DNA of 64,000 nt from Bryum argenteum (GCA_037043015.1 CM073321.1:2857001-2921000), one strand, 5' to 3'; counted from the stretch's first letter, positions 45,591-59,438 are shown. Notes: generated by a model from the letters alone, not told the origin. Made by a program: numbers and translations.

Positions 45591-46715
45591 GTGCTTCTAG
45601 TGACAATAAAAATAGACACGTTTTTGCCTTTTGTTTGCTGCTTGTATACAAAGGCATTTTCCGTGAAGTGTACATCAACATTCTCATAGTAGGGCACACA
45701 CATGAAGACATAGATGCCATGTTCGGGCGATAGAGCTTGAAGTTGAAGGCAAATAACTTTCCAACTATTCCTAGACTTATGAAATCTTTCATGGATTGTG
45801 AGACACACCCTGTGATTGCTCATTTGGTAGAAGAAGTTTGTGATTTTAAGGAGTTTGTTGAAGGTTACTTAGGGAGTGGTGGTGATTTTTTAGAAGGTCA
45901 TTCAATATCCCAGCAATTCAAATTCTTTATGGATTCTAATGGATGGCCACTGATGGAGTACAAGATTATGTGTACGGATAAGAAGTGGTTGCTTACGCAT
46001 GGCAACGGGATCCGGTTGTGGTGGACGACCCATAGTTCCGAATGGCGAACCCTTTCCGGTGGAACCTCGTACGCTGCGTACAGTCAATGAGATCAGGAAA
46101 GGGTTGAACGGTTTTATTTCTCACTGGACTTGAATGGCAAACGATGATCTCTCTGGAGAATTAAGGCGCAAGAATGATCCTTTAAAAGAGTATTGGAAGG
46201 ATGTTGGAGTAGCTCTTAATGCGGAACTCGAGCCTCGGGAAAGGTTACTATACGGATTTTGGCCGGCTACGAGAGTACTTTACGACGAGGCGGATTGTAG
46301 GCTTAGAGATGGGAGGCTCCAAGAAGCGGATGCAAAAGATGAACCCTTTGTTGGACGTACACGTAATCGTGCACGCGCTTCATTTTGTGTAAATTGCGAT
46401 ACTTTTGCAGGGTATTTTGTTGTAGTTCGCCCAACGGATGATGACTTGAGGCCAATGGCGCTGGCTAGGGCAATAATCAATCCCAGTCCGGATCCCGGTC
46501 ATATGCATATGATCAAGATTCAATATTGGAAGCTCGCAGGTCTCAACGACACATTAATGTGGAAACATATGAAGGATGGGACACAAAAAAAGGGAATTCT
46601 TGGCGTGAAGATTGGTCTATGAATCCAACTTGGTCTAGTACAAGTTGTATCATGACAGCTTGGAAGCCATGTTTTCTGGAAGGAACTTCATATCCAAAGG
46701 TGGCAATACCTTAGC
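45581..46715 (+). pseudogene. Transposase-like relic (DUF7869-type)
   Basis: After a TTGGTTTTGCAG that looks like an intron acceptor, one frame reads LDSASSDNKNRHVFAF, VGHTHEDIDAMFGR, TAG (45731-45733) and then LKANNFPTIPRLMKSFMD, HSISQQFKFFMDSNGWPLM and GIRLWW. Coding then moves to another frame (LNGFISHWT, TGA, MANDDLSG, FWPATRVLYDEAD, FAGYFVVVRP). After a further shift it reads YEGWDTKKGNSW and TSCIMTAWKP. The NKNR plus GHTHEDID combination is typical of the DUF7869 group of transposon-derived proteins; that name is recalled, not searched. At least two stops and two frameshifts. Its 5' part is replaced by chromovirus gag sequence. Confidence 0.55.
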
Positions 46716-47420
46716 CTCAATTTGACATCATCAAGGCATCCGTTCAAGCCTTTTTAAGTGACTGAGAACAAGACTCTTTTGCTGCAGAATGATGTGTTAT
46801 TTAAGTATATAGTGGTTTGTTTTTTTGTTGACGAAGGAATAGATAAGACTATGGATTTCATTGGTTAGAGATAAATGATTACTTCAAAGATATGTTCGAC
46901 AATTGTTGTCGTTATAGAATTTGGCATAGTCTAAAATTTGCATATACAAATGTTTTTTGATAGCGTGAGAATATTCTCATTATTATTCACATCGACGTAC
47001 CTAGAAGTGTAAGGATTGGTTGTTACTATTTATAGCATGTTCACATTTCATTATTTGTTCCAATGTCGTTTATTGATTTTTTTTTTTCTTTCTAGAATAA
47101 TAGAAAATGTTAGATGTTTCATACTAATGTTTAGAAACGCTATAAGTGAGGTTTGTAGACGATGGCCTTAGATTATTTTGATTGGAATGAAGAATTTCAA
47201 TGTGAGATAGAACAACTACATAATTTAGAGTCATGTTTTAATAGCTTGTCTCAATTTAATGAACAAATTTAAAGAGTTATTTAAACAAAGTTTCATAAAT
47301 TTGCAAGTCTCATTTTAATGATATTTCTCAATTTAATGATATGTCTCAATTTAATGAACCAATTTAATGATCTAAAATTAGTGAGAATAAAATGAGACTT
47401 AAACTTGTCTCATTTTAACG
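46716..47420. other. No gene recognised
   Basis: AT-rich. Near 47270-47410 short runs of CTCATTTTAATGA/TCTCAATTTAATGA repeat a few times. Nothing coding is supported. Confidence 0.5.
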
Positions 47421-47616
47421 AATATGGCCTTGTTTGAGCTTTCCGGCATCCATCCTGCTCCTCGTAGCGTTTCGACATCGAACCAAACGGCATCTTCAAC
47501 GTGTCTGCGTAGGACAAGTGGACCGGTCAAAAGAACTAGATCACTATCACTAGCGACAAGGGTCGTCTTTCGAAAGACAAGATCGAGAAGATGGTCCAAG
47601 AGGCTGAGAAGTAAGG
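47421..47616 (+). pseudogene. HSP70 fragment (substrate-binding domain)
   Basis: Plus-strand FELSGIHPAPRSV matches the HSP70 substrate-binding domain (family FxLxGIPPAPRGVP). After a one-base shift it continues as FDIEPNGIFNVSA, stop, DKWTGQKN, stop, ITITSDKGRLSKDKIEKMVQ and EAEK, in the family order. Only about 65 codons remain, with no intron, one frameshift and two stops. It is a short degraded piece of a cytosolic-type HSP70 gene. How it got here is not visible. Confidence 0.8.
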
Positions 47617-50600
47617 TAATGCCCTTAAACCGTTTGGCCCCCTTGAAGCGCATGTTAGAGCGGCCTGCACGCAATGAAAGCGGACGGATGGAGGGAGCGG
47701 GAGAGCTGAAGCGAGTGCGAGTGCAGTCGAAGTGAGAGTGTGTGGAGACAGGTGGCGAACAAGAGCAATACTGGAGTGGAGGACAATGCAAACGAGGCAG
47801 CGCCCTTCCTCTCCTCGTTCACATTGTCAGAGGGCACACCAACCGGAGGCTGTTGTCAAGGACGGAGTATCACAAGCAAGGCGAGCTAAAGGTCCTCCTT
47901 GTCCTCCTTGGAACATTGTTCTTTATCAATTTCCTGGTATCTGTTATGACTTGAGGTGGACGGCGATTCTGTTCTTTCCGGTAAAGTCACGAGACAGAGT
48001 TTGTTGGAATACTCTGGGTTTGCACGCCCTCAAATCAACTCTCAATGCACACTACATGATGCACGATAGAAAAAGACTAGCACTTCTAGAGGGCAATGCC
48101 AAAATCACCACTCATTTTCTATATTGCCACCACCGATCATAAGCAATAACATAGAGGTTACTTCACCCCTCTGGGAAAGGACATGGATCGATGTAACTAA
48201 TGTTATTACTATCTTATTATCAATGTAAACCATTACCTTTCAATGGGCAGTCATTTTCAAGATAGATAACTTCTTTAGATTTTTGGCTAATATACAAAAC
48301 TATATAATAAGGGATCATTGATTTTTCTTTCACCGTTGAATGACATTTATTGATGTGCAAAGGTGTCTTTCCTAATGCAGTCCCTTTCGGTTGATGATTG
48401 CAAAAATGGCTAATTTGCATTCACCCATCGTTTATCAATCTAAAACTTTGAAGGGCCATAACTCCTTCATTCAAGCTCCGTTATAGACAAAATCGCTTAG
48501 GTTGAGTCCCAAATCAAGTTGTTTGAGCGGTAATTTGCATACCCATACAATGACTTATACATTCAACGGCATGCATTTTGAAAGAGGCAACGTTTGGTTT
48601 TCAAGCATTAGGCATGTTCTACCAGCAAGAAAATTATTTGAAACCAAAAGTAGTTTTTGTTGAATTTTTTTTATATGATCTTCATCTCATCAAAGATGAC
48701 ATCTAATAGCTCTATAGTTGAAATGTACTTGATCCAAATACTTTTGGTATTGGATTTGCAATGATTTTTTCACGATGAAGAAAGTGAAAAAATGGATGAT
48801 GTTTGTAGAGCTATATCTCCTTCATCCATTGTTAAATTTCAACTTTATTTTTATAATATATATTTCATTTGGAGTCATAGTAGTAGAAATCTTGACCAAA
48901 TTATAGATGTTTTAGAGATAAGGCAAGATTTTGAGTGCAACGGCTCTACATCTAGACTATTTCCCTTTTCAAAATTGTTTGGGCAGTTCATAACATTGCA
49001 AGGCTACTACATGAGCCATAATTATAATTTAATGAATTTTTTGGTGCAAGGTTTTTTTGAGACGAAGGTGAACAACTTTTTGGTTGGTGATTTTATGATG
49101 AAATTTGTTTGTTGGTAGAATCTCCACACTAAAGTGAAATTGATGCAGATTAGCAATTTGTTTTTAGCACTACTACGTTATGATCTCGCAATCTATGAAG
49201 CCTCATGACTCAAATCTTTTGCATTCTAGATAGAGTCTATTTTCTTGTGGTGGAAGTCTTATCTCAACTCAAAATCTTATAATTTATGGCATGAATTCTT
49301 GTGCAGAATTCAATAGAGCTGCTATTGAAAACATGTGGCATGTTTCACTATTCCAATTGCTTGTTCAAAATCAAACATAATTATACATGTATGTTTTTAC
49401 CCAACTGGGATCTTAAGTTATCCTCTAACAAACTTTGTGGTTGAAAGTCTCTTGATCCATATACATTTGCTTTTAGCCCCTAAATAGTTTGACTCAATTG
49501 TACAAAAGTGAATACATTATAAATCAAGAGTTTCTTAAATGGAAACATATGTTAGTTATTAGAATCTCAACCGCACAATCTTATAGTAGACATATATTGT
49601 ACATCATATGGATCACATTCTGGGTCATGAGGCCTTATAGATTGGAAAATCATAACATATTGGTACTTAAAAACATCACAAAATGTTAGCATTTTTAGTT
49701 TGAAGTGAAAATGCTAACAAAAAACTTACTATTGCAATAATAAATTCACCAACTACCAAATTGTGCAGAAGAAGAGAACATCCAATCTATCTAAAGGCCA
49801 ATGTAAATTGAGTGGTTGTTCAACCCATCCTTGGATAAATGCACGGACGCACTAATGGTTGGACAAATAAGCCTTCTCAAGGTAAACAATATGATAGTTC
49901 TTACCTAGCCCTAGTGCCTTAAAGACACCCAAAATGGAATCCTCTAAAGAGTTTTGAGGTACCTGTACAGAGATATCCAAGAACCTCTTACCATATTATG
50001 GTGGGCTATGGTAATGAGCACCATGGCGGCATGAATAATAGAACTCATGACCTCCTCATCGGGGGCCATGAGCCCTAACCGCCAAGCCAAGGCTTGTAGT
50101 GCCTTCAAAGATGTTTGCCTTCAATTGAGTGATACCCTTGAAAAAAAAAAAAAATTGAGAAAATTTCTTTGCACAAATTAATGGCCTTGCAATGGTGAAA
50201 ATTGCCAAAAGAATTACAAAACAAAAAAAAAATTGTCTGAAACTCAACCTTAGCACTCAAATCCATGCATTATTTTCAATACATCTTCAATTTTTGTCAA
50301 GGTTTCTACCACTAGACTCTAGACTCTAATTAGAAATCATCACATAAAATAAAGTCAAAATCCATCGGTGGAGGAAGGAGATATAGCTCCTCAAAAATCA
50401 TCTATTTATTTACTTTTTTCATTGTTGAAACACCATTGCAAATTGAATACCAAAAGGTAATGGATCAAAAATCTTTATACTAGAATGTCAATCAAGTATA
50501 TATTAGTATCATGGTTTTGTAATTTTTTTTTTATGAACACATTTCTTTCATTTATGGTTATCGCCTTACAATAACAAATCATACGTCATGTTTGAAAATC

Positions 50601-51640
50601 CAAAAACAGGAGTTGTCTTCACTAAAATGCATGTCATTTATCGATACTTCATTGGATGGATTTGCATTGGATGGATTTTTTACCACACAAACAAGACTCC
50701 ATTTGGAACCCAATCATAGTAAATTAATCCAAAACTAACTTTGGATGAAGAAGCTATGGCTCTTCAAAGTTTTTGCTCTTCATCCAAAATGTCGTTCTTA
50801 ACATTTAGCACGTTTACAAGTTAGATTTGCGATGATGTTTGTAGAATGAAAAAAATGAAACATTAATACGATATGATTTGGCAATGTATGCTGCCTCATG
50901 ACTCAACTTTTGGTCAACATTGTTTACAATAAGTCTATTACAAATCTGTACGGTTGAGATCTAAAGAGCTTGCCATTATTTTCATCTATGACACATTTCT
51001 CAAAATTGAGTATTGGCTTAAAATAGCCATGCATGTTTGGAGATTAGAAGATTATAAAGAGGTTTACAGTTGAATAAAAATAACTTAGAAATATATAAGA
51101 GAATTTTGTTATGGAAATCCACCTATGATCACAAGAGATTTTCTTTGGTTAGTTAAGTCTAATTGAGATACATGTAAGTAGGTATTACATATTAATATCA
51201 CAAAATTCCAGTCGTCTACGTGCATCTGATGCTATTGAATAGACTATGGTCATGTGAATTGAACAACAAGAGATTAGAATTTATGATGATAGTATGAATT
51301 ACTATAGTGGTATAGTAATCATTTCACATATACTTTTACAAGGGAACTATTTACACTATAACGTAAATGTTTACTTTGCAATTGAATGCTGCTATATTCT
51401 TAAACTTAGATAGTGCATTCATTATATTTTCTAATGAAGGTTAAATGTTTGGTGCAAATTATAGTTCTTTATTATCACAAAGAAGATACTCGTTGTGAGT
51501 ACAAAACTCTTATTGTTATTTGTGACAAATGTCTGAAATTGTTTAGCCACTCTTTACAATCTATCATTCTACATACCTATATAATAGATAACTTATGTAT
51601 ACTTTAAAAGGTCTGGTGTTCTTCTTCTTGGTTACTTCAA
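47617..51640. other. AT-rich intergenic DNA, no gene seen
   Basis: Open frames are below 140 codons, overlap antisense at 47655-48142 and carry no recognised motif. Long A or T runs at 50140-50155 and 50520-50535. No tRNA or other RNA gene found by eye. Confidence 0.5.
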
Positions 51641-54600
51641 TTACAATAACTTGGTGAGAGATTTGAAATTATATGAGGCTATTGGGAGAGAATTGCAGGT
51701 GTTGGTCGGCGTTCAGAGCAGATGGGGGGGGCAGAGAAGGGGTTGCCCGGGACTAGCATTAGGGTTGGGGAGGTGAAGGACAAGATACACACAAGCAGTG
51801 AAGAGGGGCTGTTGGTGCTGTAACTACATCGCAGCTCCGACCTTGGAGTCCTGCTCCGCAACCTCTCTACCTATTCCTCTACCTCGCCAGGTTCCTCTCT
51901 CCACTCGCTCTCTTCATCGCTGGTGTGTTGCCCTTCTTTCTTGATCAATCGCCTATCCCCACACTCCACACATACCTCTTCCGCATTTCTATTTCAAGCT
52001 CATTTCCTTTCTCTCCCCCGCGTTTCTCCTGCTCCTTCATTTTTTATTTCATCACTTTCTACCAGCATTTGGTCCATCCTTGGCTGTTTGTCTCCTGCTT
52101 CTCTATTGTGTTGCCTCCGCTTTCTCCTCAATGCTCAACTATCTACCTTCGTACCAATCGCAAAAGGGTGAGTCCGTTTTGCACTAGTTAATCAAAAGAG
52201 TAGTAGTAGTAAGCGAGGTTTAGGACTTAAGGGGTTGTTAGATTGGATTCTTAGATGCTGAATTGAGTCATTTTGGGGTACATTTTCAGCTGAGCGTTGA
52301 GGTGTTGACGCCCATGGGGTCTGAAACGGGCAGCCCAAAATTGGATCACAACATCTTTTGGACTTGGACATCATGAATAGTGCACTTATTGAGCTTGGGC
52401 ATCATGAATGAACCAATCAATGAAGAGCTTGCAACCTCCTACAAGGTTATGTACAATTCTAACCTACCTACCACATTCCTTTCAAAGCACAAAATCACCG
52501 ATTTGAGTTGTAACATTTCACTTTTTGAATGCATCACAAGAAGGTGACTAGTTTGACAAGCACAACTGCACACGATAAAGGAATTGAGATTTGCTTGTGA
52601 TGATAGCTTTTTCTCCACAATTCAATGAAAATCTTTCATCTTAAATTTTGCTATTGTGAAGATTGTATAAATATGAATTTTGCATGTATTTTCTACATTA
52701 GTAATAATTTTTCTACAATTTTTGGAGTGGTGTACATTCATACTCATTGTTGTGCAATTTTTAGAGTAATATAAATTGTACTCATTGTTTTGCAATTTTT
52801 AGAGCGGTGTACATTGATACTCATTATTCTGCAATTTCTGGAGTAGTTTACAGATAGGCGAATTCAAATTGAAAAATTTCCTACAATATGGCTTCCTAAA
52901 TATCATATTTGTTTTCAACCACACAATGGTTCAGGGCTTGTTGTCAATTGCAACACTATGCATTGTATTACGAGGTAAAAATCAGTGGGAGCTTTGGCAA
53001 TGGCATTTGTCATGAAGCGCAATTTGATCACTCAATTGAAGAAAGCCTTAAAGAAGCCCAACAGCGAAATGACCATTAGCTTTTTCAAACTACGAGCTAA
53101 ATATGAGAATGCAAAGGTAACTTATTTATTTTCTAATTATTATTTTACAATTTTAATTGCCATATATATGGCAATTCTTATACATTTTTTTATTTTTTTT
53201 TGATCACGTTACATATGGGTGTGCAAATACTTATCGAGGCTCTCTTGTTGCAGCCCCTTTTTTCTAGTAAAGATATTTAAGAAGAGATACAATTTTTATA
53301 TAGTCAGCATTATAATATTAAGAGCATGATATGTTTGATACTTTTGTATCTTATATTCTATCATATATGTTTGATGTTTTCATATCTTATATTTTGTTAT
53401 ATATGTATTATACTTTTATATCTTATACTATGTTTTTAATTGTTTATGTTGTGTTTGATTATTATAATAATCAAATGCCTTTAAATTTATGCTTATATGA
53501 TCTTTATCATAATCTAAATTGCACGTATATCTGTATATTTTTGAAGTTTTAATAGTCCATTGTTATTAGGTGAAAGAGTATTTGCCTTTCATTATATTTA
53601 TTTATATATGATAATATTTATTGTTTGTTTAAATTTGTTTCTAATATTTTACAAAATTAAAAAAAAATTACATATGATATTACAGACTCACATTGTTTTA
53701 ATAGATTTGTTGTGTCATTGATTAACAATTATAATAACATTCTGTTGATTATAAATTCACACATTGCAAATGAATTTGAATTTGAAAGATGATGTATGAA
53801 TCTGTAGGTGTGTGGTGGCTGCATATAATAATATGATTTCAAATTGTCACCGTGAAATCACTTATTACATTTAATAATATAAATCATAGTGACGGTTTAA
53901 GGATGGCAGCTGCATTAATCAGCACAATTCCCAACTATTATGACGATTATGGTACATCCACGTACAAATACAACATAAAGACCCTTATAGGCTATTAAAA
54001 TTTTCTCCTGACAGTGATACATGTTCCGCAAGTGCGTTGTTTCTTGTAGACTTGTTATGATTTCTTGAGCTCCATTGTCTGGTTTTCTCCCACACTTTGT
54101 AGTTGTCGTTGTAGTTGAAAGTTGTTGTAGTTAAATTGAAAATATTTTTGGCAACAGGATAAGCTTGAATAATATTGTTGTGGTGCAAAAGAATTGCTAT
54201 GGATAGTCCATGAGAAGGTGTCAACTTTGAAGATGTGGTTACTGTGAAGAGTACTCAATTCTCACAGAGTGATTACAATAAGCCTCAAGTTCAAACCGGC
54301 ATAGAGGTACACAAGTTTCAATTTTTTTGTATGGAAATTTATGCAATTACAAAAGGTATATTTCAATCAAAATTGGTGTATAAGCTATTGGTCTAATGTA
54401 ACAATATAGTTTATGTTCGAAAGCAAGGATTTGTATATGGCATCGCAACAAAGACCTTATAGTCATTCCTAGGTAAAGAATTCTACTTCATAACTTCATA
54501 CCATAGGTCTTTGTTAGAATGACATATTTCTGTAAATTAACAATTTTGATTATAGTGATAGAACCTTGAATGAAATTACGCACCAATATGACATTATAAT

Positions 54601-54779
54601 TTCTTTCATTGTCTAGTACATTCCACTTTAAGGCATGCCACTAGCTCAAAGAGGTCATCTTCAAGTGAGAATTACTTTATTCACATATAGGTTCATTGAA
54701 AATTTATTGCAACGAGTTGAAATGCAATTTCATTTTTACTGACTATTGGATATAATTGTTAAGAATGTCAGACATGTTT
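51641..54779. other. Mostly AT-rich DNA, one possible exon
   Basis: A GC-richer stretch at 51690-52180 has only short frames. At 52985-53116 a frame (MGALAMAFVMKRNLITQLKK ... LRAKYENAK) ends at a plausible donor AAAG/GTAACT. It could be an exon of the gene relic further right, but no link could be shown. Confidence 0.4.
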
Positions 54780-57700
54780 CCTTTTGTGTCACCGATCCAT
54801 TATGGACAAAATTTTTGGCCAAACTATGCACCTGCTTAGGGACCAACAGTTCATTCAATGCAAGAAGCATTTGGACATGATTTTTTTCCAACACATGCAA
54901 GTGCAAACTTCAACAATTCTACATCTTTATATGGGGTACCAACTCAAAATGTTCATATCAAAGGCTTCCGTACTCCACAAGTGGTACAAACATGTGGTGG
55001 CAATTATAACGGTGATTGGTCTATGATGCGCAACACCAATCAACCGATAGGTGAATTTATCCAAAGATCACCATTCCATATTTAACCTCGCGAGGATACT
55101 CAACCACAATCTTTATCGACAAGATTATATGCAAATAGTGTGGAGCGATTGCAATACGAATACTTTGAATATAAGGAGGATGAATAAGTACTCCAAACAC
55201 CTATGAAAGTAAGAAATTCACCACCTCGAAGTTCGGTATAGAGGCAATGCAGACCACATCGAGTACAAATACAGACCTTGAGAAAGATGATGCAAAATTT
55301 GGCAAAACTCAAGTACAGACTCATTCAACAACTCCAATTGAGCATACTTATAGTCCACGGAAGGGCATCAAAGTTTCAAGTAAGTCATGTACTCGTTAGT
55401 CATTGTCCTTGCAAAAAGCTCTAAGAGAGGAGGAGAAATCATATTCGAAAGAAGTGAAAATGGCAATTTCAGATAGAAGGGTACCACAAGTGATAGTACT
55501 CCAAGATGAAAGTGGCAACTTTTTGCGTTACAAGCCTCAATTTCTGAATGCATTGAAGTTAGCAGCTTGTACGATTGTTCAAGAAGCATATATAAATGTG
55601 AATGAAGAGGAGACTATGAATGAAATAATGGAGGAAGTGAAGAGGAAATTCAAATTATCAAAGCCATTACCTAATAAGATGGTGGAGGAATATTTAAAAG
55701 GTTATTTCAAGAGGCTTAGATCGCAATATTACAAGTTTTGGATCAAACATGGGGATAAAAAGAAGCGTGATAATTGTAAACAAACGGCTTGGGTGCAACT
55801 GATAGAGTATTGGAAATCAGCAGAAGGAAAGAAGAGAAGCCAACAAAATAAGAAAAATGTGATGGCCCAAAAATTACATCAGGTACAATTCTATCTCTAT
55901 AAATACATCTTAGTGAATTTTGATTGTAAATTATTATGTTCGTAATGTGTGTTACAATAATAGTGCTTAGATCATGTGCGCTCTTAGATACGATGTATTT
56001 TCTTTTGTACATATGATAGCAAATGTCCTTTGTTAGTTGTTGAATACCATGTAATAAAAGATTGGAGTACACAAAGCTTAATTCATTTTCACCGAATTCA
56101 TGTATAAAGTATGTAATTTGTGATACTCACACTTGATTAGTGATCTTGGATAAAAAATTCTTACTACTTTTTGGTGGTGGATGGAATGCAATAGAAGAGA
56201 AATAAATAATTTGAAGACGGATCTTTTGTCAAAGCACACAATGTTTCTAACAAAGAAACATTATGGTCTCATATTCACCATTCTCGCGGAGCCGCATTGG
56301 TACGTAGGACAACAAATGTATATTGTCTCAAACTTTCTAAACCAACATTGAATATCAACAATATTGTTCTACCATTTTCTATAAGCATGATATTGGTTTG
56401 ATGTAGTATAGTACTCACAAAGAAAATTCCTAAAAGTATGCTTGTATTTTATTTGCAGGATTCCCTGGGATTTGATAATATTGTGCCAAAGACAACAAAA
56501 ACGCCATCAACAGAGCTGATTATGAATTCTATGATGGCCATAAGCAACCAATTGCTTGATGGCGTTGACAATATATTGTCTTCATATGCATCTAAATATG
56601 AATCTTTGCCTTCCACAAAGACAATGACAATAAATTCTAAAGCACGTCTCCAACAACAAGGTACAACTCAAACACCAGCAGAAGTACTTCATAGTCTGAG
56701 GCGGCCACATGTAAATGAAGATGCTATTTTATTTCCTTGTACATCCCAGTCTGTTCTTCAAGGCGTTGGTGGAAACATTGGAATTGGAATTAGATGGTGA
56801 TACCAATGAAGAGGAGGCACCAGTGTTGCCAAGGCAAGGATAATTTAGGAATTAGATGGTGATACCAATGAAGAGGAGGCACCAGTATTGCCAAGGCAAT
56901 TTGAGAAGTGGATTGAGTCGCGAGACGATGGTGGAAGTAGTAGACAAAAGGAGGTGAAAGCAAAAGAAAAGAAGAAGGCCAGTAAAACACCAACAAAGAA
57001 GTAGAAGGTTTTATAAATTGACGCAACTCTTGTCAAGAAGTTGGAGTTTTATAGGCGACCTAAGAATTCGGTGAGTTATAGTTTGTGTATTTTAACAAGT
57101 ACAAGATTTTTTCAATATAATAAAAGTTAAGATAATTGAAATTTTTAAATGATAATGATCACTGATACAAAATATGTACAATGTAAAAATTGTTTATTTG
57201 ATTTATGAATTGACAAGGGGATTTATAGTTCATTTAGTTATTGAGATATAGTACTGCAGGCATCAATGGAAAATATAAAAATATAATAAGTAGAAATTTT
57301 GTTTTTGTTTGTAGATGCCAATAAAGACAAGAGTCAAAGTATGGGTTTTGCATCCCAACTTTGTTGGAAGAGTGGTAGCAGAGGCACATGCACATGTCAA
57401 CCGAGAATCAAGATGTATCGATTCTGCAAACAAATTGTGCCATGAAGGTCAACAAATGATCTCTGTGATACGGATTTTTTTTACAGAGATACCAATCATG
57501 TATGACGCTAATACACGATTTCCTAAATATATACATTTCTTGGACCAAGCAGAGGGGCTTCCGAATACTCCAGTGCTATGGTGCGTTTCTGACCAGATTG
57601 AGATACTACAACTAGATCAAATTACAAGATTACTAGGAGAAGTCATGGAGCCATCATTCAAAGTGAATGTTAACAGTGACTCCGATTTTGAGGACAATAG

Positions 57701-57956
57701 GAGAGTCCAAAAATCAAAGTCAAAGGCCGTGATTGGGAAGGACACCCAAAAAGGACACATTGCAAATGTGCCACCATTTAATATCAGTGGTTTGACAGCA
57801 CCAAGGAATATTAGAAAGTCCGAAATTATAGAAATTATAGCTTGGCTTGTGAAAAGACCAGAAAGAGTGACCATTGGAGAAGTACAACTTGGATGGGGCA
57901 ATGGGCAAAATGACGTGTTGAGTGGTATATGTATTTGCCTATGGCATTCAACCTAA
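54780..57956 (+). pseudogene. Unrecognised multi-exon gene relic
   Basis: Visible coding pieces are: 54826-55084 (EAFGHDFFPTHASANFNNS, Asn/Pro/Gln-rich, stop at the end); 55403-55881 (SDRRVPQVIVLQDESGNFLR, FKLSKPLPNKMVEEYLKGYF, TAWVQLIEYWKSAEGKKRS, then donor CAG/GTACAA); 56459-56800 after TTTGCAG (NIVPKTTKTPSTELIMNSMM, QLLDGVDNILSSYASKYESL); an acidic/basic tail to about 57070; and 57315-57956 after TTTGTAG (MPIKTRVKVWVLHPNFVGR, ARLL-type region, PPFNISGLTAPRNIRKSEI). The trihelix-like basic segment in the second piece suggests DNA binding, but I cannot name the family. Stops and a 51-bp tandem duplication suggest decay. It may be transposon-derived. Confidence 0.42.
56786..56898 (+). repeat. 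51-bp direct duplication in coding sequence
   Basis: GGAATTAGATGGTGATACCA through TTGCCAAGGCA occurs at 56786-56836 and again at 56848-56898 with one difference (GTGTTG/GTATTG). The intervening bases contain a stop (GGATAATTTA), so the duplication breaks the frame. Confidence 0.9.
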
Positions 57957-59435
57957 TATAACTTTTGATATTTTGAAAACAATTTGAATTTGTTAGTCAT
58001 TATGAATGTTGATAAAAGTTTAGCAAATATAGTGTTATTTGATAAGTAGTTTGTAAACAAGTTTTTATTCAAGCTCCTGAATTTGATTTCTAATGACCAA
58101 GATATTGTTTGTCGTAGTGAATGATAAGTGATTATAGTCAAAGTTTACTGCATTGAGTACAAGGACGTTGCAGTTGAAGGTAAAATTTGGGTATAATGTT
58201 TTATAGATAGAATTTAAGCATGAAACGAATTGCATCCTTGATCAATTGTGCAATATGCTCTTTTTTGAGATCGTTTTTAGTCACAAGTGTGAAAATTAAA
58301 CACAATCAATAGCGACACAATAGGTAAGAAAGATCGTATCATACTTTCAGTTGTTTATATTTCTTTATTGATAGTTTGCATATTTTACTTTTAATTTATA
58401 TTTAAGTTTGTATTCCTCAATCATCGATATTATAGGATGACACTATTATGGAGATTTTTAGATTGTGCCTAATTAATAGAGACTATCTTATAAGTGTTCT
58501 TTTTAAACTTGTGTCATATATGAATTTTGAAAATTTTCCTTTCAATCTTTGTAAATTTCACGATGAGGACAATGATGAAGATGGTACAAGTCGTATAGAT
58601 GTAAACAGGTTTGATGTTCATTTCATCAAATTCGATTATTTGTTTTGATGTCCAAGAATTTTGTTTTATTCTTCTTTTTGTATATGTTAGTTGTTAGTGA
58701 GTATTGAATGCAAGTGAACAAAATCTAGTAGAGATGGAATCACTAGTGTATCCTTCTAAGGTCTCCTGAATAGAATCTATACTAACTTTTATGCAATCTT
58801 CAATATGGCTTATGAAATTGATCCTTTGGAATGCTTTCGTAGATTAAGTGTGAAAGAATTGTACTTTTCTCGACAAAAAGGGGATGTAAGTTTTGTGAGG
58901 CACAAGCTTATAGATCTTCAATCCTAGATCAACTTCCAAATGAATCAAGTAGGTTTTCAGTTTCTAATGATAAACATTGTATCTATTTATTCATGCTTTA
59001 AGTTTTGTGTTTGTTATAATTAACTCTCGCTTTTTGATACCCTCTTTTACACCCTAAACTTTTGAATCTTATAGTCATGTTTGATTGTCATTGTTTGCAG
59101 GTGAAGAAATTTTTTTGTTGTTCAGACATAAATGAAACGTAAAAGAAATGGGCATTGCTATTAGACATTTGTAAGTAATATTCCAATTCTTTCACAGTTT
59201 TTTTCTTCTAGATTATTGAATGCTTTAGAAATGAGTGATAATCAATTGTAGTAGCTATACTGACAAGGTTTTCATTTCCTATTATCATGTTGCTTCACGT
59301 ACTTGTGAATATTCTTCAACATGCAAATGTAATCTTTCAATTGAATTTCAAAATAATTCTTCTAACTATATCAAATGTAGCCTTCCCATGAAATTAAAAA
59401 TTAGTAACTTCTATAGTATAACTTAGACAATTGTG

Positions 59436-59438
<3 letters not shown>
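57957..59438. other. No gene recognised
   Basis: AT-rich, with no frame longer than 66 codons and no motif seen. Confidence 0.5.

Noticed and set aside
51679-52191. Several overlapping frames of 60-88 codons
   Set aside because: Ser/Phe/Leu-rich translations of pyrimidine-rich DNA in competing frames with no motif.
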